A DNA stretch of 64,000 nt. Origin: Palsa-89 sp963824345. GTDB lineage: Bacteria; Acidobacteriota; Terriglobia; Bryobacterales; Bryobacteraceae. The number at the start of each line of letters is the position of its first letter. Position 1 is the stretch's first letter. This document shows positions 45,705-53,633 of the stretch, in pieces. A program made the translations under genes and the position numbers. Below the pieces are notes generated by a model. That model searched no databases. It was not told the DNA's origin and worked only from the letters and a program-made list of their open reading frames with translations. The stretch is from assembly GCA_963824345.1 (NCBI GenBank), contig CAWGOZ010000007.1, positions 1 to 64,000 of the forward strand, in the 5' to 3' direction.

Positions 45705-46048
45705 ACCTGATAGGGCCGGTCAACCTGGCGAATGGAAACTCGCGACGCGCCGAATTCTTTCGTCAGCAGGGCCGCGAAGTCCGTTGCCGGGCGGGGGCGG
45801 CAGCAGAAGATGTTCAAACAGAGCGATCCATATTCAGGGAACGTGTGGCAGGCCAGATGCGATTCGGTGAGAAGAGTCACTCCGGTGATGCCGCCCGTCC
45901 CGGGAAACTGGTGCCAATTGGATTTGCCGAGCGAGTGCAGATCGAGCGCACGGATCAGCGTGAGAAAAAGCTCTTCGAGACGGCGTGCATCGGCCAGAGC
46001 CGCCGAGTCGCACCCGTGCGCTTCCACGATCCACTCCAGGCCGGACAT
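45701..46048 (-). CDS. speD: S-adenosylmethionine decarboxylase proenzyme, prokaryotic type
   Basis: The 115-residue proenzyme has LTESHLACHTFPE. Cleavage between Glu62 and Ser63 would create the pyruvoyl cofactor, His68 is the processing base, and Cys83 is the proton donor position, the same three numbers as in the Thermotoga maritima enzyme. It makes decarboxylated AdoMet, the aminopropyl donor for the SpeE-like enzyme in the same operon. Start and stop abut both neighbours. Confidence 0.9.
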   Translation of the reverse strand: MSGLEWIVEAHGCDSAALADARRLEELFLTLIRALDLHSLGKSNWHQFPGTGGITGVTLLTESHLACHTFPEYGSLCLNIFCCRPRPATDFAALLTKEFGASRVSIRQVDRPYQV

Positions 46049-47026
46049 TTATTGCTGCGCGGTTCCGCACTCCGGGCAGAACTTCGAGGCCCGCGGAATC
46101 TGCTTGCCACAGTTGGTACAGAATTTAGTATCCGCAGCGGGCGCAACCGGAGCCGCTGGCGCAGCCGGAGTCTCGGCGGGCTTCACCGCGTTCAGCATGC
46201 TTTGCGCCATGGTGAGGCCGGCGCCCAATCCAACGCCGATCCCCGCCGCGCCGCCGCCTTCGTTCCCTGCCGCGATGGGCATGGATTGCGCCACCTGGAA
46301 CTGCGTGTATTTGCCCATGTCGCCGATCATGTTCATGCCGATGCGTTGATCCAGCAGCTGCTGCAGCTCGTCGGGCAGCGAAAGATTTTCAACCACGAAT
46401 GTTTCCAGCGACAGACCGAGTTCGGCGAAGGACGGCTTCAGCGTCTCAACGATTTTCAGCCCGAGCGCGGCCTGATTAGCCGCCATATCGAGGAACGGAA
46501 TGGAGCTTTGCGCGAAGCTGTCGGTCATGCGCCCCACAATGGTGTTGCGCAACTGGCCTTCGAGATCGGCAACGCCATAGATATCACGCGTGCCGCTTAC
46601 TTTTTGGTAGAAGATTTTGGCATCGGCGATTTTGTACGCATAGATTCCGTAGCCGCGCAGCCTTACAGCGCCGAATTCCTTATCGCGAATCGTGATCGGC
46701 GTCGCGGTGCCCCAGCGCTGGTTGGTTTGCAGGCGCGTTGAGAAGTAGTACACGTCCGATTTGAATGGCGACTTGAAGGCCTTGTCCCAATTCATGAGGT
46801 ACGTGAGAATCGGCAGCGTGTTCGTGTTCAATGTGTAGAGGCCCGGCGCGAAAACGTCGGCGATGCGCCCTTCATTGACGAAGACCGCCATCTGGGAATC
46901 GCGAACCGTGAGCTTGCCACCGTTCTGGATTTCCATGTCCTCCATGGGGTAACGGTAGGCCAGGATTCCGTCTTCCGGTTCGGTCCATTGGATGACATCG
47001 ATGAACTGCTTGGAAAGGAAACTCAT
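46049..47026 (-). CDS. SPFH-domain protein with C-terminal zinc ribbon (YdjI/virion-core-like)
   Basis: The 325-residue protein has an SPFH/Band-7-like domain (GILAYRYPMEDMEIQNGGKL through ETFVVENLSLPDELQQLLDQ), a Gly/Ala-rich linker, and a terminal zinc ribbon (FCTNCGKQIPRASKFCPECG). Related proteins (B. subtilis YdjI type) localise to membranes with PspA-family proteins. It leads the operon, and its stop abuts the speD start codon. Confidence 0.85.
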   Translation of the reverse strand: MSFLSKQFIDVIQWTEPEDGILAYRYPMEDMEIQNGGKLTVRDSQMAVFVNEGRIADVFAPGLYTLNTNTLPILTYLMNWDKAFKSPFKSDVYYFSTRLQTNQRWGTATPITIRDKEFGAVRLRGYGIYAYKIADAKIFYQKVSGTRDIYGVADLEGQLRNTIVGRMTDSFAQSSIPFLDMAANQAALGLKIVETLKPSFAELGLSLETFVVENLSLPDELQQLLDQRIGMNMIGDMGKYTQFQVAQSMPIAAGNEGGGAAGIGVGLGAGLTMAQSMLNAVKPAETPAAPAAPVAPAADTKFCTNCGKQIPRASKFCPECGTAQQ

Positions 47027-47074
47027 ACGCTTGTACCCGAGTATACGGCAGAATCGGGAATTTTGTTCCCGCGG

Positions 47075-48811
47075 CTAGTGGCTAGGGTCTGGTAACTGAT
47101 TCTTGGGATTGGAGATCAGTTCGCTCAGGCGCTGTCTGGCGTACGGGTCCTCGGGATTGGCCGCCAGCACCCGCCGCAGATTCTGAACGGCTTCGTCGAT
47201 TCTTCCCAATTTGGCTTGGGCGGTGGCCAGATTGAAGAGCGCACTGGCGTAGTCCGGGCGGGCTCGGAGCGCCAGCTCAAATTGTCCGATGGCCTCCGCA
47301 TTGCGGTTGAGCTGGGCGAGGCCAAGGCCCAGCATGTTTCGGACTTCCGGGCGGTTGGGTTCGAGCTTCGCCGCCGCCCGCAGTTCCGTCACGGCGGACT
47401 GCGGATCCAGACGCGACAGCAGAATCGCTCCCAGGTTCATGTGCGCCACCGGATCGTTGGGATTCTTTTCCAGTCGATGACGCATCACGGCTTCCTGGAG
47501 CTCGCGGCGACGATCGCCCGGATCGCGCGGCAGAATCTGCAACCATAAGTGGCCCATTTCGTCGGTCGCCTGGTTGCCGGCCCGCACCCGCCGTGGAGGG
47601 TGGTTGGGGTTGCGCACATTCGCTGCCGAGTTGTCGTAGTGATAGCGCATGTGGATCACGGAATTTTTCGGGAGAAAAACCGGCTCGCGATAATAGTAAA
47701 CCGCTTGCCAATTTTGATCCCAGTTGGGAATGCGGATCAGCCATTTCTTGGAACCGGAGCCTTTATGTGAGTCACCGGGTAAAATAGCCCAGGCCTCGAT
47801 CAGCTTTCCCAAGTAATGAGCGTGCGGGTAGACGGCCAGAATATCCGCATCCAGCGGCAGTCTGAAATCGTCCGAGATGGGGAAATCGCGGACACCCGCC
47901 GGGATATCAAGCGCCTCATCGTCCTCGAGTTGGACCAGCAGCGGGAACTTGGTCTGCCGTTGGTCGGTGAAATATAGTCCAAGGGCTGGCCGCACCTCTT
48001 CCGGTTTGCCGGACGGCTGCAAGTGCATATTGAGCACCAGGAGGTCGCCGGGTTCGATGCGCCACGAGAATCCATCGGGCTCGATGCGCGGCGTGTTGCC
48101 AGGTTTCCAAAACAGGAAATTGCCATCGGGGTCGAAAGGGCTGCGCGCGATATCGAGATCCATTCCTGGGAAGCCCTTCCCCGGCGTGGCCTCTTGGAGG
48201 CGTGCCGACCCAGTACGGTCCACCAGGAGATTGGCGTGATGCACCACGCGCGACTGTCCGGGCCGAATCTCGATGGCGCGGACCCAGCGGCGCGCGGCTA
48301 GATTGGGGGTGAAGATGAAGTTCCAATAAACGTCCCGGCCCGAGGCCGGCAACTCGAATGAGCTTCCCGCTTCCAGCACCAGGTCCGGTTTGCCGAGTTG
48401 CCAATCGGCACTGAAGGCCGGCGCCGGCGGGATCTCGTCGGCGGGACCTTCGGGCGCGCCATCGCGCGTCCAATCTTGAATGGTTTTGATTTGCTCCGCG
48501 GTCAGCCGGCGGTCGTCCGAGAAATCTCCATAGCCTTTTTCCGGCAGCCAGGGCGGCATGTAGCCGCTCCGCGTCGCGGCAGCGATTTGGGTCGCGCGCT
48601 TTTTGACGTCTTGATAGGTGAGTAGCGAAAACGGAGCGGAGTCGCCGGGATGGTGGCAGGGCGCGCATTTTTCGTAAATGATGGAGGCGATATCGTGCGC
48701 AAAGTCGGGCGATGCCTGGGCGAAGGACGCGATGGCGAGCCACAGATAAACACAGATGAACGCGGATATGGAGAAAAACTTCCGATTACTTTGGCGCAAT
48801 GGTGTCTTCAA
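47075..48811 (-). CDS. Cytochrome c / Cu-monooxygenase-like / TPR protein
   Basis: The 578-residue exported protein has a signal peptide, the heme motif CAPCH (IIYEKCAPCHHPGDSAPFSL), a central domain like ascorbate-dependent copper monooxygenases (RVVHHANLLVD, LNMHLQPSGK, YPHAHYLGKLIEA, VIHMRYHYDNS) and C-terminal TPR repeats (PVAHMNLGAILLSRLDPQSA). I chose TTG at 48811, which overlaps the HNH stop (TTGA); ATG at 48871 would overlap the HNH gene by 64 bases. The signal peptide core (SAFICVYLWLA) is encoded by a dispersed repeat. Confidence 0.78.
   Translation of the reverse strand: MKTPLRQSNRKFFSISAFICVYLWLAIASFAQASPDFAHDIASIIYEKCAPCHHPGDSAPFSLLTYQDVKKRATQIAAATRSGYMPPWLPEKGYGDFSDDRRLTAEQIKTIQDWTRDGAPEGPADEIPPAPAFSADWQLGKPDLVLEAGSSFELPASGRDVYWNFIFTPNLAARRWVRAIEIRPGQSRVVHHANLLVDRTGSARLQEATPGKGFPGMDLDIARSPFDPDGNFLFWKPGNTPRIEPDGFSWRIEPGDLLVLNMHLQPSGKPEEVRPALGLYFTDQRQTKFPLLVQLEDDEALDIPAGVRDFPISDDFRLPLDADILAVYPHAHYLGKLIEAWAILPGDSHKGSGSKKWLIRIPNWDQNWQAVYYYREPVFLPKNSVIHMRYHYDNSAANVRNPNHPPRRVRAGNQATDEMGHLWLQILPRDPGDRRRELQEAVMRHRLEKNPNDPVAHMNLGAILLSRLDPQSAVTELRAAAKLEPNRPEVRNMLGLGLAQLNRNAEAIGQFELALRARPDYASALFNLATAQAKLGRIDEAVQNLRRVLAANPEDPYARQRLSELISNPKNQLPDPSH
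48739..48767. repeat. Dispersed CCACAGATAAACACAGATGA-type repeat in a signal peptide
   Basis: CCACAGATAAACACAGATGA followed by ACGCGGAT is a short repeat of the kind found many times between genes in some bacterial genomes. Here it is in frame within the coding region and supplies much of the hydrophobic signal core. Confidence 0.6.
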
Positions 48812-49464
48812 TGCTCTGCCAGAAAATCGCCCAGGGGCCTTTTGTGCTTGCGAGAATTGCAATTTAGGCACGCCGTCACCAGATTGTCAAAGCTGTTGTG
48901 GCCGTTCTCAGCAACAGGCGTAACGTGATCCAGCGTGGCGGTGAAGCGTGTAAGTTGCTTCTTGCAATAGCGGCACTTGTAGGCGTCCCGCTCGTACACC
49001 TTCATGCGGTTCTCTCGGACGTTGTAGTAATCGAGGTCACCTGCGGCTATTTCAGGCTTCGGCTCGGCCGCTGCCCGTTCCGCACGAAACTTCCGGCATG
49101 CTTCGATCTCATCCGGGATCAATACCCGATACGGTGTGCCGTCCCGGTTTGGTTCGCCCTCTTTTCGAAGAGCGCCAAGGGCCTCCAAGGCCGCCAAAGT
49201 CTCACGGACATGCTGGAGCGAAATCGTCTCGGAGCGACTGGATTTTACAACACCGCTTTGTAGGCCCCTTGTGCTGAGCCGCGGCAACGGGTTGCCGTTT
49301 TCGGCTATGGAATGGCGGAAGACATACCAATAGAATGCAGCTTGGTATGGCGACAGGAGGGGCTGTAGATCGTCGACGATCTCCTGAATGATGATCGGCA
49401 ATTCCAGAGCGGAGAAGCCGCGATCTCCGACGGCTGCCGTCCCTTTTTCCATTTCGCTTTCCAA
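48808..49464 (-). CDS. HNH endonuclease with N-terminal winged-helix-like domain
   Basis: The 218-residue protein has an N-terminal part resembling replication-initiator-like winged helices (SPYQAAFYWYVFRHS, QHVRETLAALEALGAL) and a C-terminal HNH nuclease with zinc cysteines (CRYC, then CLNCNSRK) and catalytic LDHVTPVAENGHNSFDNL. Such proteins cut DNA in mobile or defence systems. It is coupled to the cytochrome gene downstream, probably by accident of position. Confidence 0.87.
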   Translation of the reverse strand: MESEMEKGTAAVGDRGFSALELPIIIQEIVDDLQPLLSPYQAAFYWYVFRHSIAENGNPLPRLSTRGLQSGVVKSSRSETISLQHVRETLAALEALGALRKEGEPNRDGTPYRVLIPDEIEACRKFRAERAAAEPKPEIAAGDLDYYNVRENRMKVYERDAYKCRYCKKQLTRFTATLDHVTPVAENGHNSFDNLVTACLNCNSRKHKRPLGDFLAEH

Positions 49465-49568
49465 TTGGCTCAGAAGTTGACGTATCTTTTCAAGAGATTC
49501 AATTCATCCCTGGCTACATTGTAGTCCTCAGATCGTGCCGGAGAACCAGATCGAGGGACCATCAAGGG

Positions 49569-49792
49569 CTACAAAAGCCGCAGCAAGTCCTCTACTGACA
49601 GGCCCGACGCCTTAAGAATCTGGTGCACGTTCCCGGCCTAAGAGATTTGTGATCGGGTACGACGACCCTGGCCCTGGGGGCATCCCTCCGGAGCACCATG
49701 TGGCTACCGCGCTGCCGCGTTAGAACGAAGCCGGCACGTTGCAGTGCCTGCTTGAGGTCCTGGCCGGATATGCCGGCAGGAAGTTTTGCCAT
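49569..49792 (-). pseudogene. hicA: HicA-type toxin, frameshifted near the C-terminus
   Basis: The 5' part encodes MAKLPAGISGQDLKQALQRA and RGSHMVLRRDA, the HicA/YcfA RNase fold with the catalytic His. After PDHKSLRPGT the frame goes wrong and stops early; in the next frame the expected end HQILKASGLSVEDLLRLL continues to a stop at 49569. One base seems missing around 49632. It could be an inactivated toxin or a sequencing error. Confidence 0.75.
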
Positions 49793-49805
49793 CTACTTTT
49801 GCCGA

Positions 49806-50024
49806 TTATATTGGAACCTGAAGCTCCACGAACTCCTTGCCCGCCTCGGTGGGTACGGGATCGCCTGCCGCAATGCAATCCTCGACGTATAGCTCGATCG
49901 CTTCACGGATGTTGGCCATGACTTCCTGCCTGGTGGCTCCTTGCGATACACAACCGGGTAGGGCGGGAACGAGAGCTACAAATACCCCGTCGGGTTCCTG
50001 TTCGAGAATCACGGTATAGCCCAT
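49806..50024 (-). CDS. hicB: HicB-type antitoxin
   Basis: The 72-residue protein reads VILEQEPDGVFVALVPALPG and QEVMANIREAIELYVEDC, the partial RNase-H-like HicB fold. It lacks a C-terminal DNA-binding domain. It lies 13 bases upstream of the hicA frame, so the antitoxin is translated first. Confidence 0.87.
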   Translation of the reverse strand: MGYTVILEQEPDGVFVALVPALPGCVSQGATRQEVMANIREAIELYVEDCIAAGDPVPTEAGKEFVELQVPI

Positions 50025-50033
50025 CTACTCTCC

Positions 50034-50166
50034 ACGATATCATTCGTTTTCTCAAGCAGTTTGTCGGATCGATCCAAGTGGCCCGGCGGGCGGGAATATA
50101 GGTTAGGAGTAGCGCGACTAGGATCAGTATAACCGCCACGGCTGCGTAGGTGATCGTGTCGTTGGT
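50034..50166 (-). pseudogene. Duplicated 3' end of the neighbouring permease gene
   Basis: The strand encodes AVILILVALLLTYIPARRAT and WIDP, nearly the C-terminus of the permease at 50697-53177 (AVILISVALLATYIPARRAT). Nucleotide identity begins at TCTCCACGATATCATTCG in both places and fades after about 130 bases. It is a partial copy that cannot be functional. Confidence 0.8.
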
Positions 50167-50169
50167 TGC

Positions 50170-50690
50170 GCACTTTTTCCTACGACTCCGGCCTCAACCG
50201 GCTCGGCTGACTAGCCGGGGTGGTGTACTCCAAAGTAGGGCCTGCATTGGACTCCGTTCAAATCAGCGAAGGCTACGGCTACGTGAAGGCCGGAAAGCCC
50301 GGCGGGGGCCTGCCCGCGTCCGAGTCCATCGGCGTGACCCAATCCTTCGAGTACCAGAATGCGCAAGGTCAATACGAAAACGTCCCCTTGATATCCGGAC
50401 TGGCAGTCGGCTTCACCTACAACGGCTTCGGCAAGATCACGGCCGTCACCTACCCCAGCACGGTAAACGCCAACGACATGTACCGGCTGAGCGGCATGAC
50501 GGATTCCAATAACAACACCATCGTCGGCAACGTCAGCTACAACGCCGCCAACCAGTTGCTCACCATGAACTATCCGGCGGCGAACGAGGTGCGCGGGAGC
50601 CTGCCGACCGCGCTGTCCGCCTGGCTTCGTATGAAGAGCTATACGGAGGTCAACTCCAACGCATCCCTGATAACTTCATCGCCAATCTCC
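50170..50690 (+). pseudogene. RHS/YD-repeat protein fragment
   Basis: An open but headless frame (from about 50219) encodes YD-repeat-like sequence such as GLAVGFTYNGFGKITAVTYP, DMYRLSGMTDSNNNTIVGNV and SYNAANQLLTMNYPAANEVR. Preceding DNA has the related SYDSGLNRLG in another frame. No start, secretion part or toxin tip is present. It lies between the two copies of the permease 3' end. Confidence 0.65.
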
Positions 50691-50696
50691 ACGATA

Positions 50697-53177
50697 TCAT
50701 TCGTAGCGGAGCGCAATCATCGGATCGATTCGCGTGGCCCGGCGGGCGGGAATATAGGTTGCGAGCAGCGCCACTGAAATCAGAATCACCGCTACGGCCG
50801 CGTAGGTGATGGGGTCGTTGGCTTTTACTCCAAACAGCAATTTGGCCAACAGGCGGTTCAGGCCGAAAGAGGCGGCCAAGCCGATCGCGAGGCCGATGCC
50901 AGTGAGCAGCATACCCTGGCGCACCACCAGCTTGAGCATGTCGCCGCGGTCGGCTCCGAGCGCCAGACGAATGCCGAGTTCCGGGGTGCGCTGCTCCACC
51001 GTGTAGGACATCAGGCCGTAGATTCCAATAGCGGCCAGCAAGAGCGCGAGGCCGGCAAAAATTGTAAGCAGCAGCATGTTGAAGTTCTGGCGAGCGGTGG
51101 ATTCGGAAATGACCTGGTCCATGGTGCGGATTTTCGAAGGCGCCAGTTGCCTGTCAACCGATTGCATTTCGTGTTGGATGGTGGCGCTCAGGGCTGACGG
51201 ATCGCCGGCGGTTTGAATGACCCAACTCAGTGGGATGACGTTATTGGCGAGTTGAATGAGACCGTCGGGGACCTGGCTCTGCGGGACGTACATGGCGGGT
51301 CGATCGCCGCGCGCGAGACCCATCTCCCGAATGTTCGACACCACGCCGACGATCTCGCGGGCGGGTTCTTCAAACTGCGGGCCGAGTCCTTTGCCGATGG
51401 TGATGCGTTGTCCCAGAGGATCGCCCTGGGGCCAATATTTCTTCGCGAACGCTTCGTTGACGATGACCACGCGGGCGGAGTTTCCGGTATCGCGTTGGTC
51501 GAAGGCGCGGCCCCGCAGGAAAGGCACGCCCAGCGCCGTGAAATAGTGCGGGCTGCCGAAGCGCCACAATTCGTCTCCGTTGTACAGATCGCCCTTGGCG
51601 GGCGGACGGCCTTCGATGTTGAAGGGCAGGTCGAGACCGAGGCTGTCGACAGGCAGCATGACGGTGGCCGCCGCGGCGCGCACGCCGGGCAACGCTTCGA
51701 TGTGCTCCACCACCTGGCGCGTCATGGTATCGGCCTTGGCGGCGCTGTCGTAGCGGCCACCGCTTAAGGATGTTTGCATAGTGATCACGTGATGCGTGTC
51801 GAAGCCGGGCTGCACCGAGCGCAACCCGACGAAGGTACGGATCATCAGGGCCGCGCCGGCCACCAGGATCACCGCCAGCGCCATCTCGGCGGCAACCAGG
51901 ATGCTGCGCACGCGGTTGTGGCGCAGTCCGGTGCCGGAGCGTCCGCCGGCTTCCTTGAGGACCGAATTGACGTCCAGCTTGGAAACTTTGAGGGCCGGGA
52001 GAAGTCCGAACAGCACCCCGGTGAGGAGCACGATGGCGAAGGTGAAGGCTAGCACATGCCAGTCGAGCGAGGAGACAGTCGAAGAAACGTGATCCTCGGC
52101 ATTGACGCGAGGAAGGTTGCCAGGGCTTACCGCTAACAGCAGAGGCACGCTCCAGGCGCCGATGAACAATCCAGCCACTCCGCCAATTGTGGAAAGTAGA
52201 ACACTTTCGGTGAGCAACTGGCGGATCAGATGGCCGCGGCTGGCGCCGACCGCGGTGCGGATAGCGATTTCGCGCTGGCGTCCGGCGGCACGGGCGAGCA
52301 AGAGATTGGCCACGTCGGCGCAGGCGATCAAAAGAACGAAGCCGACGGCCCCCACCAGGATTAAAAGCGCGCGACGAACATCGCCCACCACGGCATCTCG
52401 CAGAGGGATGACCGCGACAGATTCGTCCTTGTCCATCCATTTGGAATTGGCTGCCCGGAACTGCTCGCCGCCGATGATCATGTTGGCTCTGGCGGATTGG
52501 ATGGTCGCGCCGGGCTTAAGGCGGCCGGCGGCGAGCAGATAGTGGCCTTGGTTGGTGCTATTGGGGTCGGCCTGCATGGGAATGAAGACGTCGGCGGGGG
52601 GATCGGAATGGAATGTGGCAGGGAGAATTCCGACCACGGTATAGGGATCGCCGCCGAGCAGGATCGGCTGGCCGAGCACGGACTGGTCGCTGCCGAAACG
52701 GGTTCGCCAAAGATCGTTGCTCAGGACGGCGGCCTTCGCTCCATTGGGCGCGTCTTCTTGCGGCAGGAAGGTGCGTCCCGAGGCGGGCGATACGCCGAAG
52801 ACCCGGAAATATTCCGCAGAGACGTGAATGCCTTTAACTTGTTGCGGGCGATCGCCTGAGCCGAGGGTCAAGCCGGGTCCCGAGAAATCATAGATGGCCA
52901 TGGCTTCGAAAGTCTGGTTGGCCTTTTTCCACGCCATGAATTTGGGGATGGAGACAGCGTTGCCGGCGTCGCCGCCCTTGTAGCCGCGCTCGATGCGCAG
53001 GATGCGGTCCGACTGCGGGTAGGGCAGAGGAGCCAGCAACACGGCGTTGACGACCGAGAAAATGGCGGTGTTGGCGCCTATGCCGAGCGCCAGGGCCGCG
53101 ACGGCGACGGTGGTGAATCCTGGATTGCCGGTGAGAACGCGGAAGGAGTGGCGCAGGTCGGAAAAAAGGCTGCTCAT
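50697..53177 (-). CDS. FtsX/MacB-type permease of the acidobacterial duplicated orphan permease kind
   Basis: The 826-residue protein has two FtsX-like halves: an N-terminal MacB periplasmic core (NPGFTTVAVAALALGIGANT, followed by ILRIERGYKGG), four membrane segments around residue 270-400 (GAVGFVLLIACADVANLLLA), then a second core and a second set ending YIPARRATRIDPMIALRYE. No ABC ATPase gene is adjacent, matching the 'orphan' class amplified in Acidobacteriota. Function is unknown; drug or lipoprotein export is possible. Confidence 0.88.
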   Translation of the reverse strand: MSSLFSDLRHSFRVLTGNPGFTTVAVAALALGIGANTAIFSVVNAVLLAPLPYPQSDRILRIERGYKGGDAGNAVSIPKFMAWKKANQTFEAMAIYDFSGPGLTLGSGDRPQQVKGIHVSAEYFRVFGVSPASGRTFLPQEDAPNGAKAAVLSNDLWRTRFGSDQSVLGQPILLGGDPYTVVGILPATFHSDPPADVFIPMQADPNSTNQGHYLLAAGRLKPGATIQSARANMIIGGEQFRAANSKWMDKDESVAVIPLRDAVVGDVRRALLILVGAVGFVLLIACADVANLLLARAAGRQREIAIRTAVGASRGHLIRQLLTESVLLSTIGGVAGLFIGAWSVPLLLAVSPGNLPRVNAEDHVSSTVSSLDWHVLAFTFAIVLLTGVLFGLLPALKVSKLDVNSVLKEAGGRSGTGLRHNRVRSILVAAEMALAVILVAGAALMIRTFVGLRSVQPGFDTHHVITMQTSLSGGRYDSAAKADTMTRQVVEHIEALPGVRAAAATVMLPVDSLGLDLPFNIEGRPPAKGDLYNGDELWRFGSPHYFTALGVPFLRGRAFDQRDTGNSARVVIVNEAFAKKYWPQGDPLGQRITIGKGLGPQFEEPAREIVGVVSNIREMGLARGDRPAMYVPQSQVPDGLIQLANNVIPLSWVIQTAGDPSALSATIQHEMQSVDRQLAPSKIRTMDQVISESTARQNFNMLLLTIFAGLALLLAAIGIYGLMSYTVEQRTPELGIRLALGADRGDMLKLVVRQGMLLTGIGLAIGLAASFGLNRLLAKLLFGVKANDPITYAAVAVILISVALLATYIPARRATRIDPMIALRYE

Positions 53178-53248
53178 ACTCCTATGGTACGAACAACCCT
53201 TTCTAAAGTTCGGCTGAAGTGGGTTCGCCGCTCTTGGATCGTTAGAAA

Positions 53249-53473
53249 TTATCTGTGGTGATGGCCTCCGCCGTTGTCGCCTTCCAGGGAAGCGGCGCTC
53301 ATGACTGAACCCACGCGGCTAAATATAGTGCTGATGTTGCTGGAGACGCCGGGCATGATGGCCCCGGCTGCAAGCGCGACAAATCCCGCCATGAGGGCAT
53401 ATTCGATGAGGTCCTGCCCACGGCGATCGCGCCAGGCCCGCATCAAAGAAATCAAAGTTTTAGAACCGAGCAT
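53249..53473 (-). CDS. Flp/Fap-type pilin
   Basis: The 74-residue protein has a short basic leader and the pilin core GQDLIEYALMAGFVALAAG, with the conserved Glu-Tyr after the processing site. ATG at 53473 is chosen because GGAGGAAG lies nine bases upstream. A Gly/His-rich tail (GDNGGGHHHR) is unusual. No Tad/Cpa assembly genes are near, so it is an orphan pilin gene. Confidence 0.85.
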   Translation of the reverse strand: MLGSKTLISLMRAWRDRRGQDLIEYALMAGFVALAAGAIMPGVSSNISTIFSRVGSVMSAASLEGDNGGGHHHR

Positions 53474-53633
53474 TTTTAATTCTTCCTCCAAGTATTGGCA
53501 GTTCGCTGCCGCGATCATTCACTAGTAATGTGTATTGATTCTGGGTTAGCTAACGAAGTCCGGCAAGCAGGCCGATAGGTTGGAGGGGCCCAGTACAAGC
53601 ACCACCCAGCAGTACTGTGTTGACTCGCGTACC

